From: Paenirhodobacter populi
GTDB lineage: Bacteria; Pseudomonadota; Alphaproteobacteria; Rhodobacterales; Rhodobacteraceae
Assembly: GCF_004022215.1 (NCBI RefSeq)
Contig: NZ_SAUZ01000007.1
Location: 1-51,497, forward strand
Length of the DNA stretch: 51,497 nt
Reading direction: 5' to 3'
The position numbers and the translations under genes are program-made. The notes beneath the pieces are model-generated. The model was not told the DNA's origin, did not search any database, and saw only the letters and a list, made by a program, of their open reading frames with translations. Below, one piece after another: positions 44,459 to 51,497 of this stretch (position 1 is the stretch's first letter; each line of letters starts with the position of its first letter).

Positions 44459-45412
44459 TCAGGCGGTCCTGCGTTCCTCCGGCTGCCCGACCGAGCGCAT
44501 CCGCGCCTGCGAAACGATGGTGTGCGGGGCCACATCCTCCGTCACCCAGACCGAGCCGCCCAGAATGGCCCCCTGCCCGATGGTGACGCGGCCCAGCACC
44601 GTCGCGCCGGAATAGATGACCACATCGTCCTCGACGATCGGATGGCGCGGCGCGCCCTTGATCGCGCGGCCCTCGGCATCGGTCGGGAAGCTCTTGGCGC
44701 CAAGCGTGACGGCCTGATAGATCTGCACCCGGTCGCCGATGATCGCCGTCGCGCCGATCACGATGCCGGTGCCGTGGTCGATGAAGAAGCGTTCACCGAT
44801 CGTCGCGCCGGGGTGGATGTCGATGCCCGTCGCGCCATGCGCCAGTTCCGACACCATCCGCGCGATCAGCGGCACCCCCAGCAGATGCAGCCGATGCGCG
44901 ATCCGGTAATGGATCAGCGCCTGAATGCCGGGATAGCACAGCAGCACCTCATCGACGCTGCGGGCGGCGGGATCGGCGTTGAAGGCCGCAAGCACATCGG
45001 TGTCGAGCAGGCGCCGGATATCGCTCAGCCCGTTGGCGAAATCGGTGACGATGGCCTCGGCGCCGCGCGGCAGCGGCGCGGCCCCCTCGGCGGCGATATG
45101 GCGCGCCTCCCACGCAAGCTCCAGCCGCACCTGTTCCAGCAGCACCCCGAGTGCGGTGTCCAGCGTCAGCGCGACATAGCGGTTTTCATGCTCCTGCCGC
45201 AGGTCGGCGGGGCCGAGCCGCATCGGATACAGCACGCCGCGCAGGGCCTCGACAATCTCGGCCACCCGTTCGCGGGACGGAAGCTCGCGCGGGCCGGGTT
45301 CGTTCAGCCGGTGATGCGCCGAACGCCAGTCATGGCGCGCGGCGGCAAGCTCGCGCACGACGGCGTCGATATCGGGGAAATCGTCACGGGGCGGGGAAAG
45401 ATCGGCGGTCAT
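44459..45412 (-). CDS. epsC: Serine O-acetyltransferase (EpsC/CysE type)
   Basis: 317 residues from the ATG at 45412. The N-terminal helical domain (VLLCYPGIQALIHYRIAHRL) precedes the left-handed beta helix with hexapeptide repeats (ATGIDIHPGATIGERFFIDHG, TGIVIGATAIIGDRVQIYQAV) and the active-site His in IDHGTG. It makes O-acetylserine for cysteine synthesis. The long upstream frame extension has no similarity, so the later start is preferred. It converges on the PRC-barrel gene. Confidence 0.9.
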   Translation of the reverse strand: MTADLSPPRDDFPDIDAVVRELAAARHDWRSAHHRLNEPGPRELPSRERVAEIVEALRGVLYPMRLGPADLRQEHENRYVALTLDTALGVLLEQVRLELAWEARHIAAEGAAPLPRGAEAIVTDFANGLSDIRRLLDTDVLAAFNADPAARSVDEVLLCYPGIQALIHYRIAHRLHLLGVPLIARMVSELAHGATGIDIHPGATIGERFFIDHGTGIVIGATAIIGDRVQIYQAVTLGAKSFPTDAEGRAIKGAPRHPIVEDDVVIYSGATVLGRVTIGQGAILGGSVWVTEDVAPHTIVSQARMRSVGQPEERRTA

Positions 45413-45432
45413 CTGCGATGGGGTCCCGGCTT

Positions 45433-45567
45433 TCAATCCTGCCGCCGCGGCAGGACACGGGAACGCCAGTCCTCCCCCGCGCCGATGGCGCCGTGGATCG
45501 CCCTCTTTGGCCGCTCCGGCACGGACCAGATCCCGGTCGCGCCGCTGGTGTCGCCCCGTCGGGTCAT
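45433..45567 (-). CDS. Possible 44-residue protein upstream of epsC
   Basis: The frame MTRRGDTSGATGIWSVPERP continues to RRQD and a stop 20 bp before epsC, with AAAGGAAC 7 nt before the ATG. It is rich in Arg and Trp and unlike antisense noise, but no family is known to me. It could be a leader peptide or small protein made with epsC. Confidence 0.3.
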   Translation of the reverse strand: MTRRGDTSGATGIWSVPERPKRAIHGAIGAGEDWRSRVLPRRQD

Positions 45568-45952
45568 CGGTCCGTTCCTTTCGCTTGCTCAGCCGCGCGC
45601 TGAAATCCGGCTTTGGCCGATGATAAGGCCCCCGAACGAAAGCGCGGAAGCGAAAACCACGGCCCGGAACGGACGGGGCGCCAACTTGGCAGCCACGTTT
45701 CGCCAAGGCGGCGGAAGGGAGAATTGTTCCACTGTCACGGGCGCGCCGACGATAGGAAAGTTCTCCGCCTCCGGGCAGGGACGGCAGGCCGTCGCGGCAC
45801 CGGCGTCCCAACGTGCTGATTGCGCGGGCTATTCCGGTGGCGACCTCAATTTCCCCGCCTTCGGGACCCTGACAAAACCCAAATCCAACCGAAACAGTCA
45901 GGCGAAAGTCCCCGAGGAAATCACTCAACTATTTGATAATAAAAGAAAAAAC
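45568..45952. other. Intergenic, no gene seen
   Basis: The region falls in GC content toward 45920-45960, where the promoter of the gene at 46050 is found. No frame with family similarity. Confidence 0.4.
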
Positions 45953-45980
45953 TTGACGACCCCGACGCGGCCCCTATATG
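45953..45980 (+). promoter_or_regulatory. Sigma-70-type promoter of the four-cysteine protein gene
   Basis: TTGACG (45953-45958), 16 bp, TATATG (45975-45980), preceded by an A/T-rich stretch (TTGATAATAAAAGAAAAAAC) that may act as an UP element. The leader that follows contains repeated CAGCCAGC-type units up to the AGGAGG ribosome site. Confidence 0.7.
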
Positions 45981-46049
45981 GTGTTCATCAGACAGCAAGC
46001 CAGCCGAAAGCCAGCCAGCAATCCACCATCAGCCAGCCAGGAGGTTATC

Positions 46050-46244
46050 ATGGCTCATAACTGCAACGCCTGTGCGTTCTATGAAAACCATGCCGCCAAC
46101 TCCGACAGCCAGCTCTCCGATGCCGGCCTGTGCCGCGCGAATCCGCCGGTCACCCAAAAGGATGCCGACAGCCGCGGTTACTGGCCGGTCGTCAAGCCCA
46201 CCGATTGGTGCGGCGAGTTCGCGACGAAGTTCGCGGCTGAATAA
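46050..46244 (+). CDS. Small four-cysteine protein, probable metal or Fe-S binder
   Basis: 64 residues with Cys5-x2-Cys8, Cys28 and Cys54. The spacing and context (GLCRANPP ... [14 protein letters not shown]) match a recurrent 'GxCRxxPP...WPxVxxxDWCGE' pattern seen in small proteins with a HiPIP-like cluster or zinc. The N-terminal ATG follows an ideal AGGAGG 6 nt upstream and a clear promoter, so it is probably strongly expressed. Partner unknown. Confidence 0.75.
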   Translation: MAHNCNACAFYENHAANSDSQLSDAGLCRANPPVTQKDADSRGYWPVVKPTDWCGEFATKFAAE

Positions 46245-46270
46245 TCCGCTTCTTCACCGAAGCACCTATG

Positions 46271-46294
46271 GAAGGCAGCCTCCGGGCTGCCTTC
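46271..46294 (+). terminator. Terminator of the four-cysteine protein gene
   Basis: Ten-bp perfect stem GAAGGCAGCC/GGCTGCCTTC with a TCCG tetraloop, 27 bp past the stop; only a short T-containing tail follows. Confidence 0.8.
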
Positions 46295-46385
46295 TGTCGT
46301 TTCGGGCAACCGCCCTGCTCAGGCAACGTCCGAACCTTGCGCCCGTTGACGGAAGCCCACCCGGATCGCGCGGTCCTGTCCCGGC

Positions 46386-46958
46386 CTAATCGGTGATGAT
46401 CTCGGCATCCCAGTAGAGGAAGTCCATCCAGGTCTGGTGCAGCTCACCCTTGGTGAACGGCAGGCGGCGGGCGGCCTGATCGAGTTGATGCACCGTCGGC
46501 TCGAACGGGCGGCGCAAGAGCTTCATCCCCGCCTGTTTCACCGTCAGATTGGCCTTGCGCAGATTGTCGGCGCTGCAGGAGGCAACGATATTCGTCCAGC
46601 TCGAACTGCCGCCTTTCGAGCGCGGCACCACATGGTCGAAGGTCAGCTCCTTCGCCGCGAAGCGCTGGCCGCAATACTGGCAGGTGAATTCGTCGCGCAG
46701 GAACAGATGGTAGCGGGTGAAGGCCACCTTCTTGCGTTTGCGGTAGCGTTTCAGCGCCACCACCGCCGGCACCTCATAGGTGCGCGAGGCGGAATGGACC
46801 ACCACATCGTCGTAGGTCTTGACCTGAATGACCCGTTCCCGGTGGACGGCGACAAAGGCGTCTTCCCAGCTCCAGACCGAAAGCGGTGCCCAGCTCAGCG
46901 GCTGCATGTCGGCGTTGAGGACAAGCGTCCTCAACCCGTTGAGGTTTTGCGTCATCAT
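46386..46958 (-). CDS. HNH endonuclease family protein
   Basis: 190 residues. A DUF-like N-terminal part (TLVLNADMQPLSWAPLSVWSW) precedes the HNH fold: Cys93-x2-Cys96, FDHVVPRSKGG (His109), TNIVASC (Asn123, Cys128). The fourth zinc ligand of the usual second CxxC is Asp131 here. This family is widespread in the chromosomes of alphaproteobacteria and probably has a house-keeping rather than a homing role. Ribosome site AAGGAGG; two ATGs in tandem at the start. Confidence 0.85.
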   Translation of the reverse strand: MMTQNLNGLRTLVLNADMQPLSWAPLSVWSWEDAFVAVHRERVIQVKTYDDVVVHSASRTYEVPAVVALKRYRKRKKVAFTRYHLFLRDEFTCQYCGQRFAAKELTFDHVVPRSKGGSSSWTNIVASCSADNLRKANLTVKQAGMKLLRRPFEPTVHQLDQAARRLPFTKGELHQTWMDFLYWDAEIITD

Positions 46959-46992
46959 GCGGCCTCCTTCCCCGGCGCCCTGCCCCGGACAT

Positions 46993-47276
46993 GAAAAAAG
47001 CGCGTGTCGGCCACGCGCTTCATCGGTCTGTCTCGATCATTCCGGACCCGAACCGGCATCTGGGCTATCGCCTCACGCCAGATCGTCACCCCCGGTTGCG
47101 GCATCCGCGGGCGACTGTGCGCAGAGTCGGGACAGGGCACGATCCCGCCGCGCGCCGGGCGGGTCATCCCCCGGGGCGCGACTGCGAAAACCGACCTGTC
47201 ACATCCGTCTAGCATCACGGATCCATCCTTGCCTCGATGCGCGATCCGGGCGGGGCCGCCGAAGACCTCCGCCATC
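46993..47276 (-). ncRNA. Candidate non-coding RNA of ~285 nt
   Basis: On the minus strand a promoter TTGTCA (47305-47310), 16 bp, TATAGT (47283-47288) is followed about 285 nt later by a terminator: 9-bp stem AAGCGCGTG/CACGCGCTT (46998-47006, 47012-47020) plus a T run. The interval can form other hairpins, e.g. ATCTGG/CCAGAT. An ORF of 106 codons overlaps it but runs through the terminator and looks random. It does not match tmRNA, RNase P or SRP RNA cores that I know. It could also be the leader of the HNH gene. Confidence 0.4.
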
Positions 47277-47379
47277 GGTCCGACTATATATGGCGTTTTG
47301 CATCTGACAAGCCCCGCAATCTGCGCCAGATCACCACGGCCGAAAGATCGCAGCCCCGGATGACAGAGGCGTGACAGGG

Positions 47380-48048
47380 CTAGAGCCGGTCCTTCAGGAA
47401 CGACAGCGCGACCGCAAGGCCATCGGGGGCGATCCCGTGCGCCGTGCCGCGCATCACATGGGCATAGGTCTCGAACCCTTCGGAGACCAGCGCGTCGCCC
47501 GCCAGCCCCATATTCTCGAACGGCACCACCGGATCCGCATCGCCATGCAGCAGCAGGACCGGCGGTTTCGTCTTGGTATCCTTCGCCAGTTTCTCGGGCC
47601 GCAGCAGGCGCCCCGAACAGGCCACCACCGCGGCCAGACGCTCCGCCCGGCGGGGCGCGACCTCGAGTGCCATCATCGCACCCTGCGAAAAGCCGAAGAG
47701 CGCGAGGTGATCCGCCCCGATCCCCTCCTGCGCGATGATCTCGTCGAGGCAGGCATCAAGATCCCGCGCCGCGGCAGCGAAGCCCGCGGCCGCCTGTTCG
47801 TCATCCGAATCGTCGAACCCGGGCAGCGGGAACCACTGACGCCCGAAAGGCGCACCCCGGCAGGGTTCCGGCGCATCGGGCGCAAGGAACAACGTATCCG
47901 GCAACTGTTCCGCCATCGGCTCGGCCAGACCCAGCAGATCCGCGCCATCGGCGCCATAGCCATGCAGGAACACCAGCACCGATTTCACCGTGCCCGATTT
48001 CGGCGCGACGCGCCCGATCTTCAACTCACGTGTCACTTCTTCCGTCAC
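47380..48048 (-). CDS. Alpha/beta-hydrolase (phospholipase/carboxylesterase type)
   Basis: 222 residues. Catalytic Ser in GFSQGAMM, Asp in LHGDADPVVP, His in GTAHGI, and the oxyanion strand LVFLHGYGADG. This matches the phospholipase/carboxylesterase (YpfH/EstB-like) group that hydrolyses short acyl or thioesters. Its ATG overlaps the stop of the glycosylase gene (48045-48048), so the two are translated together. Confidence 0.9.
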   Translation of the reverse strand: MTEEVTRELKIGRVAPKSGTVKSVLVFLHGYGADGADLLGLAEPMAEQLPDTLFLAPDAPEPCRGAPFGRQWFPLPGFDDSDDEQAAAGFAAAARDLDACLDEIIAQEGIGADHLALFGFSQGAMMALEVAPRRAERLAAVVACSGRLLRPEKLAKDTKTKPPVLLLHGDADPVVPFENMGLAGDALVSEGFETYAHVMRGTAHGIAPDGLAVALSFLKDRL

Positions 48049-48677
48049 GGAGCTACTCCCTCACGTTGTTTCAGATGCGCATAGTAGGCCCAGAGCCCGC
48101 GCGCGGCCACCGCCCGCCAGGGCGACCACCGCAGGGCCATGTCGTGGAATTCGCCGCGCTTCGGCCGCGCGGGCAGGCGAAACAGCAGACGCGCCGCCTC
48201 GGCCAGCGCCAGATCGTCCACCGCGAAGACGTCCGAGCGGCCAAGCGCGAAGATCAGATACATCTCGACCGTCCAGCAGCCGATTCCCGGCAGCGGCAGC
48301 AGCCGCTCCATCACCGCCGCATCCGGCATCCCGCGCAGGGCGCTGAAGTCGATCCCCGCACGGGCGAGCGCCTGAAGATAGACGATCTTCTGCCGCGACA
48401 GGCCGCAGGCGCGCAGATCCTCGGCCGTGGCCACCGCGATCGCCTCGGGCGCGCCCAGCCCCGCCGCCAGAAGACGACCGCGCATCGCATTCGCCGAGGC
48501 GACGGACACCTGCTGGCCCAGAATCGCATCGCGCAGCGCGGCGAAACCCTCCTCGCGGCGGCGCAGGGGCCAGGGGCCGGTCAACAGCGCCACCTGCGCG
48601 AATTGCGGCTCGCAGGCGGCGAGCCAGTCCATGCCCTCGGCAATATCGCTTTCGCTCAGGATGATCCGCGGCGTCAT
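48045..48677 (-). CDS. DNA-3-methyladenine glycosylase II (AlkA-like)
   Basis: 210 residues with an HhH-GPD fold. The helix-hairpin-helix LPLPGIGCWTVEMYLIFALG is followed by VFAVDDLAL, whose Asp is the catalytic residue. DAILGQQVSVASANAMRGRL is the conserved entry helix. It removes alkylated purines in base-excision repair. It lacks the Ada-like N-terminal extension of E. coli AlkA, as is common in short versions. Coupled to the hydrolase downstream. Confidence 0.9.
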   Translation of the reverse strand: MTPRIILSESDIAEGMDWLAACEPQFAQVALLTGPWPLRRREEGFAALRDAILGQQVSVASANAMRGRLLAAGLGAPEAIAVATAEDLRACGLSRQKIVYLQALARAGIDFSALRGMPDAAVMERLLPLPGIGCWTVEMYLIFALGRSDVFAVDDLALAEAARLLFRLPARPKRGEFHDMALRWSPWRAVAARGLWAYYAHLKQREGVAP

Positions 48678-48740
48678 GACGCCACCCTGCCCGAAGCACG
48701 GCGATCCCGCCAGCCCGTTTTCCGCACGACGGCAGCGCGC

Positions 48741-49787
48741 CTACACCCGGCCCGAGGCGATCAGCTGCTGCGCGATCGCGGCATAGGCCTGCGCGGCAGG
48801 ACCATCGCCCGTCGCGGCCGGCGTGCCCGAATCGCCTGAAAGCCGGACCTCCAGATCCAGCGGCAGCGCGCCGAGGAAGGGAATATCCAGCCGCTTCGAT
48901 TCCGCCTCGACCCCTCCATGACCGAACAGATGCACCTCATGGCCGCAGTTCGGGCAGACATAGGTGGACATGTTCTCGATCAGGCCGATCACCGGCGTGT
49001 TCAGGCGGCGGAACATGTCCAGCGCCTTGCGCGCATCCAGCATCGCGATGTCCTGCGGGGTCGACACGATGATCGCCCCGTCGATCCTGGTCTTTTGGCA
49101 CAGCGACAACTGGATATCCCCGGTGCCGGGCGGCAGATCGACGATCAGCACGTCCAGCGCGCCGTAGTAATCCCACACGACCTGCCCGAGCATCTGCTGC
49201 AGCGCGCCCATCAGCATCGGCCCGCGCCAGATGATCGCCTCTTCCTCCTTCAGCATGAAGCCGATCGACATCAGCGTCAGCCCATGCGCCTGCAACGGCA
49301 GGATCGTCTTGCCGTCGGGCGAGGCCGGGCGGCGGTTGATGCCCATCATGCGCGGCTGGCTCGGCCCGTAGATATCGGCGTCGAGCAGGCCGACCTTCTT
49401 GCCCGCCCGCGACAGCGCCACCGCCAGATTGGCCGAGACGGTGGATTTCCCCACGCCCCCCTTGCCCGAGCCGATGGCGATCACATGTTTCACCCCCGCC
49501 ACCGGCAGCGGCCCCGCCTGCGGCGTGGGATGGCCGCCGATGCGCGGCGCCGAGCCTGCGGGAATCACCGCCGTCACGCTGACCACGCCGGGCAGTTCCT
49601 TCACCGCCGCCTCGACCCGCGGGCGCAGTGATTCGAGTTCCGACAGCGGCGCGCCCTCCAGAACGAAGCGCACAACGCCCGTTTCCACCGCCAAAGCGTG
49701 AATCAGTCCGCGCGAAACGGGGTCCCCGCCGGGTTCAAGGGCGACATTACGCAGCGTCTCGAGCACCGATTCCTTGCTCAGGGTCAT
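48741..49787 (-). CDS. mrp: Mrp/ApbC Fe-S cluster carrier ATPase
   Basis: 348 residues. An N-terminal MIP18-like domain (1-85) is followed by a deviant Walker [12 protein letters not shown] and the switch [12 protein letters not shown]; the CPNC pair near residue 277 binds the bridging Fe-S cluster. It carries clusters to apo-proteins. Complete and standard in length. Confidence 0.95.
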   Translation of the reverse strand: MTLSKESVLETLRNVALEPGGDPVSRGLIHALAVETGVVRFVLEGAPLSELESLRPRVEAAVKELPGVVSVTAVIPAGSAPRIGGHPTPQAGPLPVAGVKHVIAIGSGKGGVGKSTVSANLAVALSRAGKKVGLLDADIYGPSQPRMMGINRRPASPDGKTILPLQAHGLTLMSIGFMLKEEEAIIWRGPMLMGALQQMLGQVVWDYYGALDVLIVDLPPGTGDIQLSLCQKTRIDGAIIVSTPQDIAMLDARKALDMFRRLNTPVIGLIENMSTYVCPNCGHEVHLFGHGGVEAESKRLDIPFLGALPLDLEVRLSGDSGTPAATGDGPAAQAYAAIAQQLIASGRV

Positions 49788-50074
49788 TTCATTCTCCAGA
49801 TGTTTGGGGTGGACTGTGGCGTTTTTGCCGCAAAGTTCAAGGCGAATGGCGCAAACATGACTTCACGATGCTTCTTTTGCGGGCCACCACGAAAGATCAT
49901 TGCCAAAAATCGCCGAAAAATAGGTCAGCAGACGTTATGCAATTCGCGCATGGCTGCGATGAGGCTCAACCCTATTGTGCAGATGCAGCATTAGGCCCAT
50001 GTTTGCGTCAACAGCGAAGGGAAACCAACCCCGAGCCAAGGCGGACCGACCCGCCGAAACGACATAAAGTTCCT
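49788..50074. other. Leader region before the hairpin array
   Basis: Lower GC than its surroundings. It should contain the promoters for mrp (minus) and the RNA array (plus). No DUF1127-type small ORF (the gene that precedes the CcsR RNAs in Rhodobacter sphaeroides) can be read in any plus frame. No promoter is convincing by eye. Confidence 0.45.
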
Positions 50075-50517
50075 GAGGCTCCTCCTCCTCCCTGAGCCTC
50101 GGAAATCGGCGGCGCTCTCCTCCTCCTCCCTGAGGGCGCCGCCACCCTATACCGGCCCCAGCCGAAAGGCACTGCCGGAAAGCCGATGCGATGGCCTCCT
50201 CCTCCTCCCTGAGGCCTCGTTACGAAGGCGGCGACCCCTCTCCTCCTCCCTGGGGTCGCCGTTTTCCCCTTCGGCGACGTGTTTGCGCAGGCCCACCTCC
50301 TCCCGGGCCCACGCTTAAGGCGGTGCTCTCCTCCTCCTCCCTGAGGGCACCGCCAATCTATACCGATGGTTCTCCTCCTCCCATTTGGACCATCGGGAGG
50401 CGCTGCTCTCTCCTCCTCCCTGAGCGGCGCCAGTCATGCCAGGACCCCCTCCTCCTCCCTGGGGTCTGGTTGATTGACGGCGGCACCCCCTCCTCCTGGG
50501 TGCCGCCGTTTTCTTTT
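50075..50517 (+). ncRNA. Cuckoo/CcsR-type small-RNA array: ten hairpins with CCUCCU loops
   Basis: Ten stems each enclose a loop with CTCCTCC(T/C): 50075-50100, 50108-50143, 50193-50216, 50230-50260, 50290-50309, 50319-50354, 50365-50394, 50399-50431, 50443-50466 and 50479-50507. Spacing groups them as five pairs. The stems differ in sequence while the loops are constant. The fourth and tenth are followed by T runs (GTTTTC; GTTTTCTTTT), the latter a good terminator. This is the design of the CcsR ('conserved CCUCCUCCC motif stress-induced') RNAs, known from Rhodobacter as a processed tandem group. The loops could pair with Shine-Dalgarno-like GGAGG. It may be processed into ~65-70 nt RNAs. 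Confidence 0.88.
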
Positions 50518-50593
50518 GCGGCCATGACATCCGGGTTGCGGGCATCGCCCGCACAGGTCATTCAGGGCAGGCACCGATACGGCGGAGGCCCCC

Positions 50594-51391
50594 ATGCTGT
50601 CCTATCAACATATCTATCACGCCGGAAATCTGGCCGATGTGCACAAGCACGCGCTGCTGGCGGTGATGATCGACTACATGACCCGCAAGGACAAACCGCT
50701 GAGCTATCTGGAAACCCATTCCGGCCGCGGGACCTATGCGCTGGACGCAAGCGAGGCGGTCAAGACCGGCGAGGCCGCGGCGGGGATTTCGCGGATCGAA
50801 CGGCTCGGCTGGTTCGGGCCGGATCACCCCTATATGCGGGCGCTCGCGGCCACCCGCGCGGCGCATGGGCGGGCGGCCTATCCGGGCTCGCCCATGGTCG
50901 CGGCGACGCTGCTGCGGCCGATCGATTCCATCCAGCTGTGCGAACTGCACCCGCGCGAGTTCGAGGCCCTGCGCACCGCCATGGCCCCCTATGGCGGCAT
51001 CCTGCACCACAAGGACGGGTTGCAGATGGCGCTGGCCATGGCGCCGCCGGTGCCGCGGCGCGGGCTGATGCTGATCGACCCCTCGTGGGAGGTGAAAACG
51101 GATTACGAGACGATCCCGAGGCTGATCGGCCAGATCGCGCGGAAATGGAACGTCGGGGTGATCGCGCTCTGGTATCCGATCCTCGCGCCCGCGGTCGCGG
51201 TCGCGCAGGATCAGGCGGCGATGGCGCGCGGCCTTGCACGGGCGCATCCCGAGGCGCTGATCTCCGAGGTGCGCTTCCCCCCTGCCCGCGAAGGCCACGG
51301 CATGATCGGATCCGGCATGTTCGTGCTGAACCCGCCCTGGGGGCTCGAAGGCGAATCGCAACGCATCGCCCGTCTCTTCGCCAAGCTCTGA
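50594..51391 (+). CDS. rlmJ: 23S rRNA (adenine-2030-N6)-methyltransferase
   Basis: 265 residues, full length. The start MLSYQHIYHAGNLADVHKHAL is the family signature and the SAM site is YLETHSGRGTYAL. The catalytic motif is DPSWE where E. coli has DPPYE. It methylates A2030 of 23S rRNA. It begins 77 bp after the terminator of the RNA array and is probably separately transcribed. Confidence 0.94.
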   Translation: MLSYQHIYHAGNLADVHKHALLAVMIDYMTRKDKPLSYLETHSGRGTYALDASEAVKTGEAAAGISRIERLGWFGPDHPYMRALAATRAAHGRAAYPGSPMVAATLLRPIDSIQLCELHPREFEALRTAMAPYGGILHHKDGLQMALAMAPPVPRRGLMLIDPSWEVKTDYETIPRLIGQIARKWNVGVIALWYPILAPAVAVAQDQAAMARGLARAHPEALISEVRFPPAREGHGMIGSGMFVLNPPWGLEGESQRIARLFAKL

Positions 51392-51413
51392 ACCGGGCGC
51401 GGGCGGGGTGTTC

Positions 51414-51433
51414 AGAGGGGGCTCGCCCCCTCT
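51414..51433. repeat. GC hairpin resembling the last module of the dispersed element
   Basis: AGAGGGGG-CTCG-CCCCCTCT, an 8-bp perfect stem 22 bp past rlmJ. It matches the GGGGGC-hairpin module of the elements at 32891, 38398 and 43433 but lacks the CATAAATATCCCGGGGG module. Probably a terminator or a partial copy. The rest of the window shows only C- and G-runs. Confidence 0.5.
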
Positions 51434-51497
51434 GGCGGGGGGTGGGGGGGGCCGGCCCCCCCCCGTGCCCCCAGCGGACGGCCGATGGGCCGCGAGA

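Noticed and set aside
45413-45928. N-terminal extension of the serine acetyltransferase
   Set aside because: The added 172 residues have no similarity to the family, and the ATG at 45412 gives a normal length.
46955-47275. 106-codon minus-strand frame ending at the HNH start
   Set aside because: It passes through a strong terminator hairpin, has no family similarity, and its composition is random; a non-coding RNA fits better.
50075-50517. CRISPR array
   Set aside because: The constant CTCCTCC units are only loops; the flanking arms are self-complementary hairpin stems of variable length, not spacers.

Overview
The window looks like chromosome from a high-GC alphaproteobacterium, most likely a member of the Rhodobacterales (Paracoccus/Rhodobacter-like). 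The reasons are the GC-rich codon use of the right half, a CCUCCUCCC-loop ('cuckoo'/CcsR-type) small-RNA array, and the general gene content. The genus is an inference. The sequence splits sharply at a tRNA-Ala(CGC) gene at 25444-25519.

Left of the tRNA (1-25433) is accessory DNA with lower GC. I read 837-25433 as one Tn7-like transposon of about 24.6 kb. It has TGTCA/TGACA termini, several related ~16-22 bp TnsB-type repeats inside both ends, and an operon tniQ-tnsA-tnsB-tnsC on the minus strand. Its right end stops 10 bp from the 3' end of the tRNA gene. A second, about 97% identical right end at 667-825 lies just outside the left end, so an older relative seems to have used the same site before being damaged by an IS1182-type element. 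Cargo next to the transposition genes comprises a ParE/RelB-like toxin-antitoxin pair, several antitoxin-like orphans, a Ner-like regulator and debris of IS66, MocR and IS3 genes. An intact IS3-family element with a 4-bp target duplication sits inside an older IS3 remnant.

The main cargo is a three-gene minus-strand operon (15135-22525): a PLD-nuclease/SNF2-helicase fusion, an Eco57I-like adenine methyltransferase and a small protein translated from an overlapping TTG. It has the make-up of a restriction or anti-phage system. A chimeric recombinase/IS5 remnant, a HEPN-motif protein and an unknown protein lie between it and the right end.

Right of the tRNA (25520-51497) is ordinary chromosome. 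It holds an APH/AAA protein and a LysR regulator divergent from a four-gene redox/efflux operon (PRISE-type reductase, MFS pump, atypical SDR, aldo-keto reductase). It also has the stress operon prkA-yeaH-spoVR, a PQQ glucose dehydrogenase (gcd), a LacI-type regulator, a PRC-barrel protein, serine acetyltransferase, a small four-cysteine protein, an HNH nuclease, a carboxylesterase overlapping an AlkA glycosylase, Mrp and RlmJ.

Three non-coding features stand out in the chromosomal part. The first is a row of ten hairpins with CCUCCU loops upstream of rlmJ. The second is a dispersed intergenic element (three full copies) whose central hairpin changes sequence but keeps its pairing. The third is a promoter-to-terminator interval of about 285 nt upstream of the HNH gene that may be a non-coding RNA.
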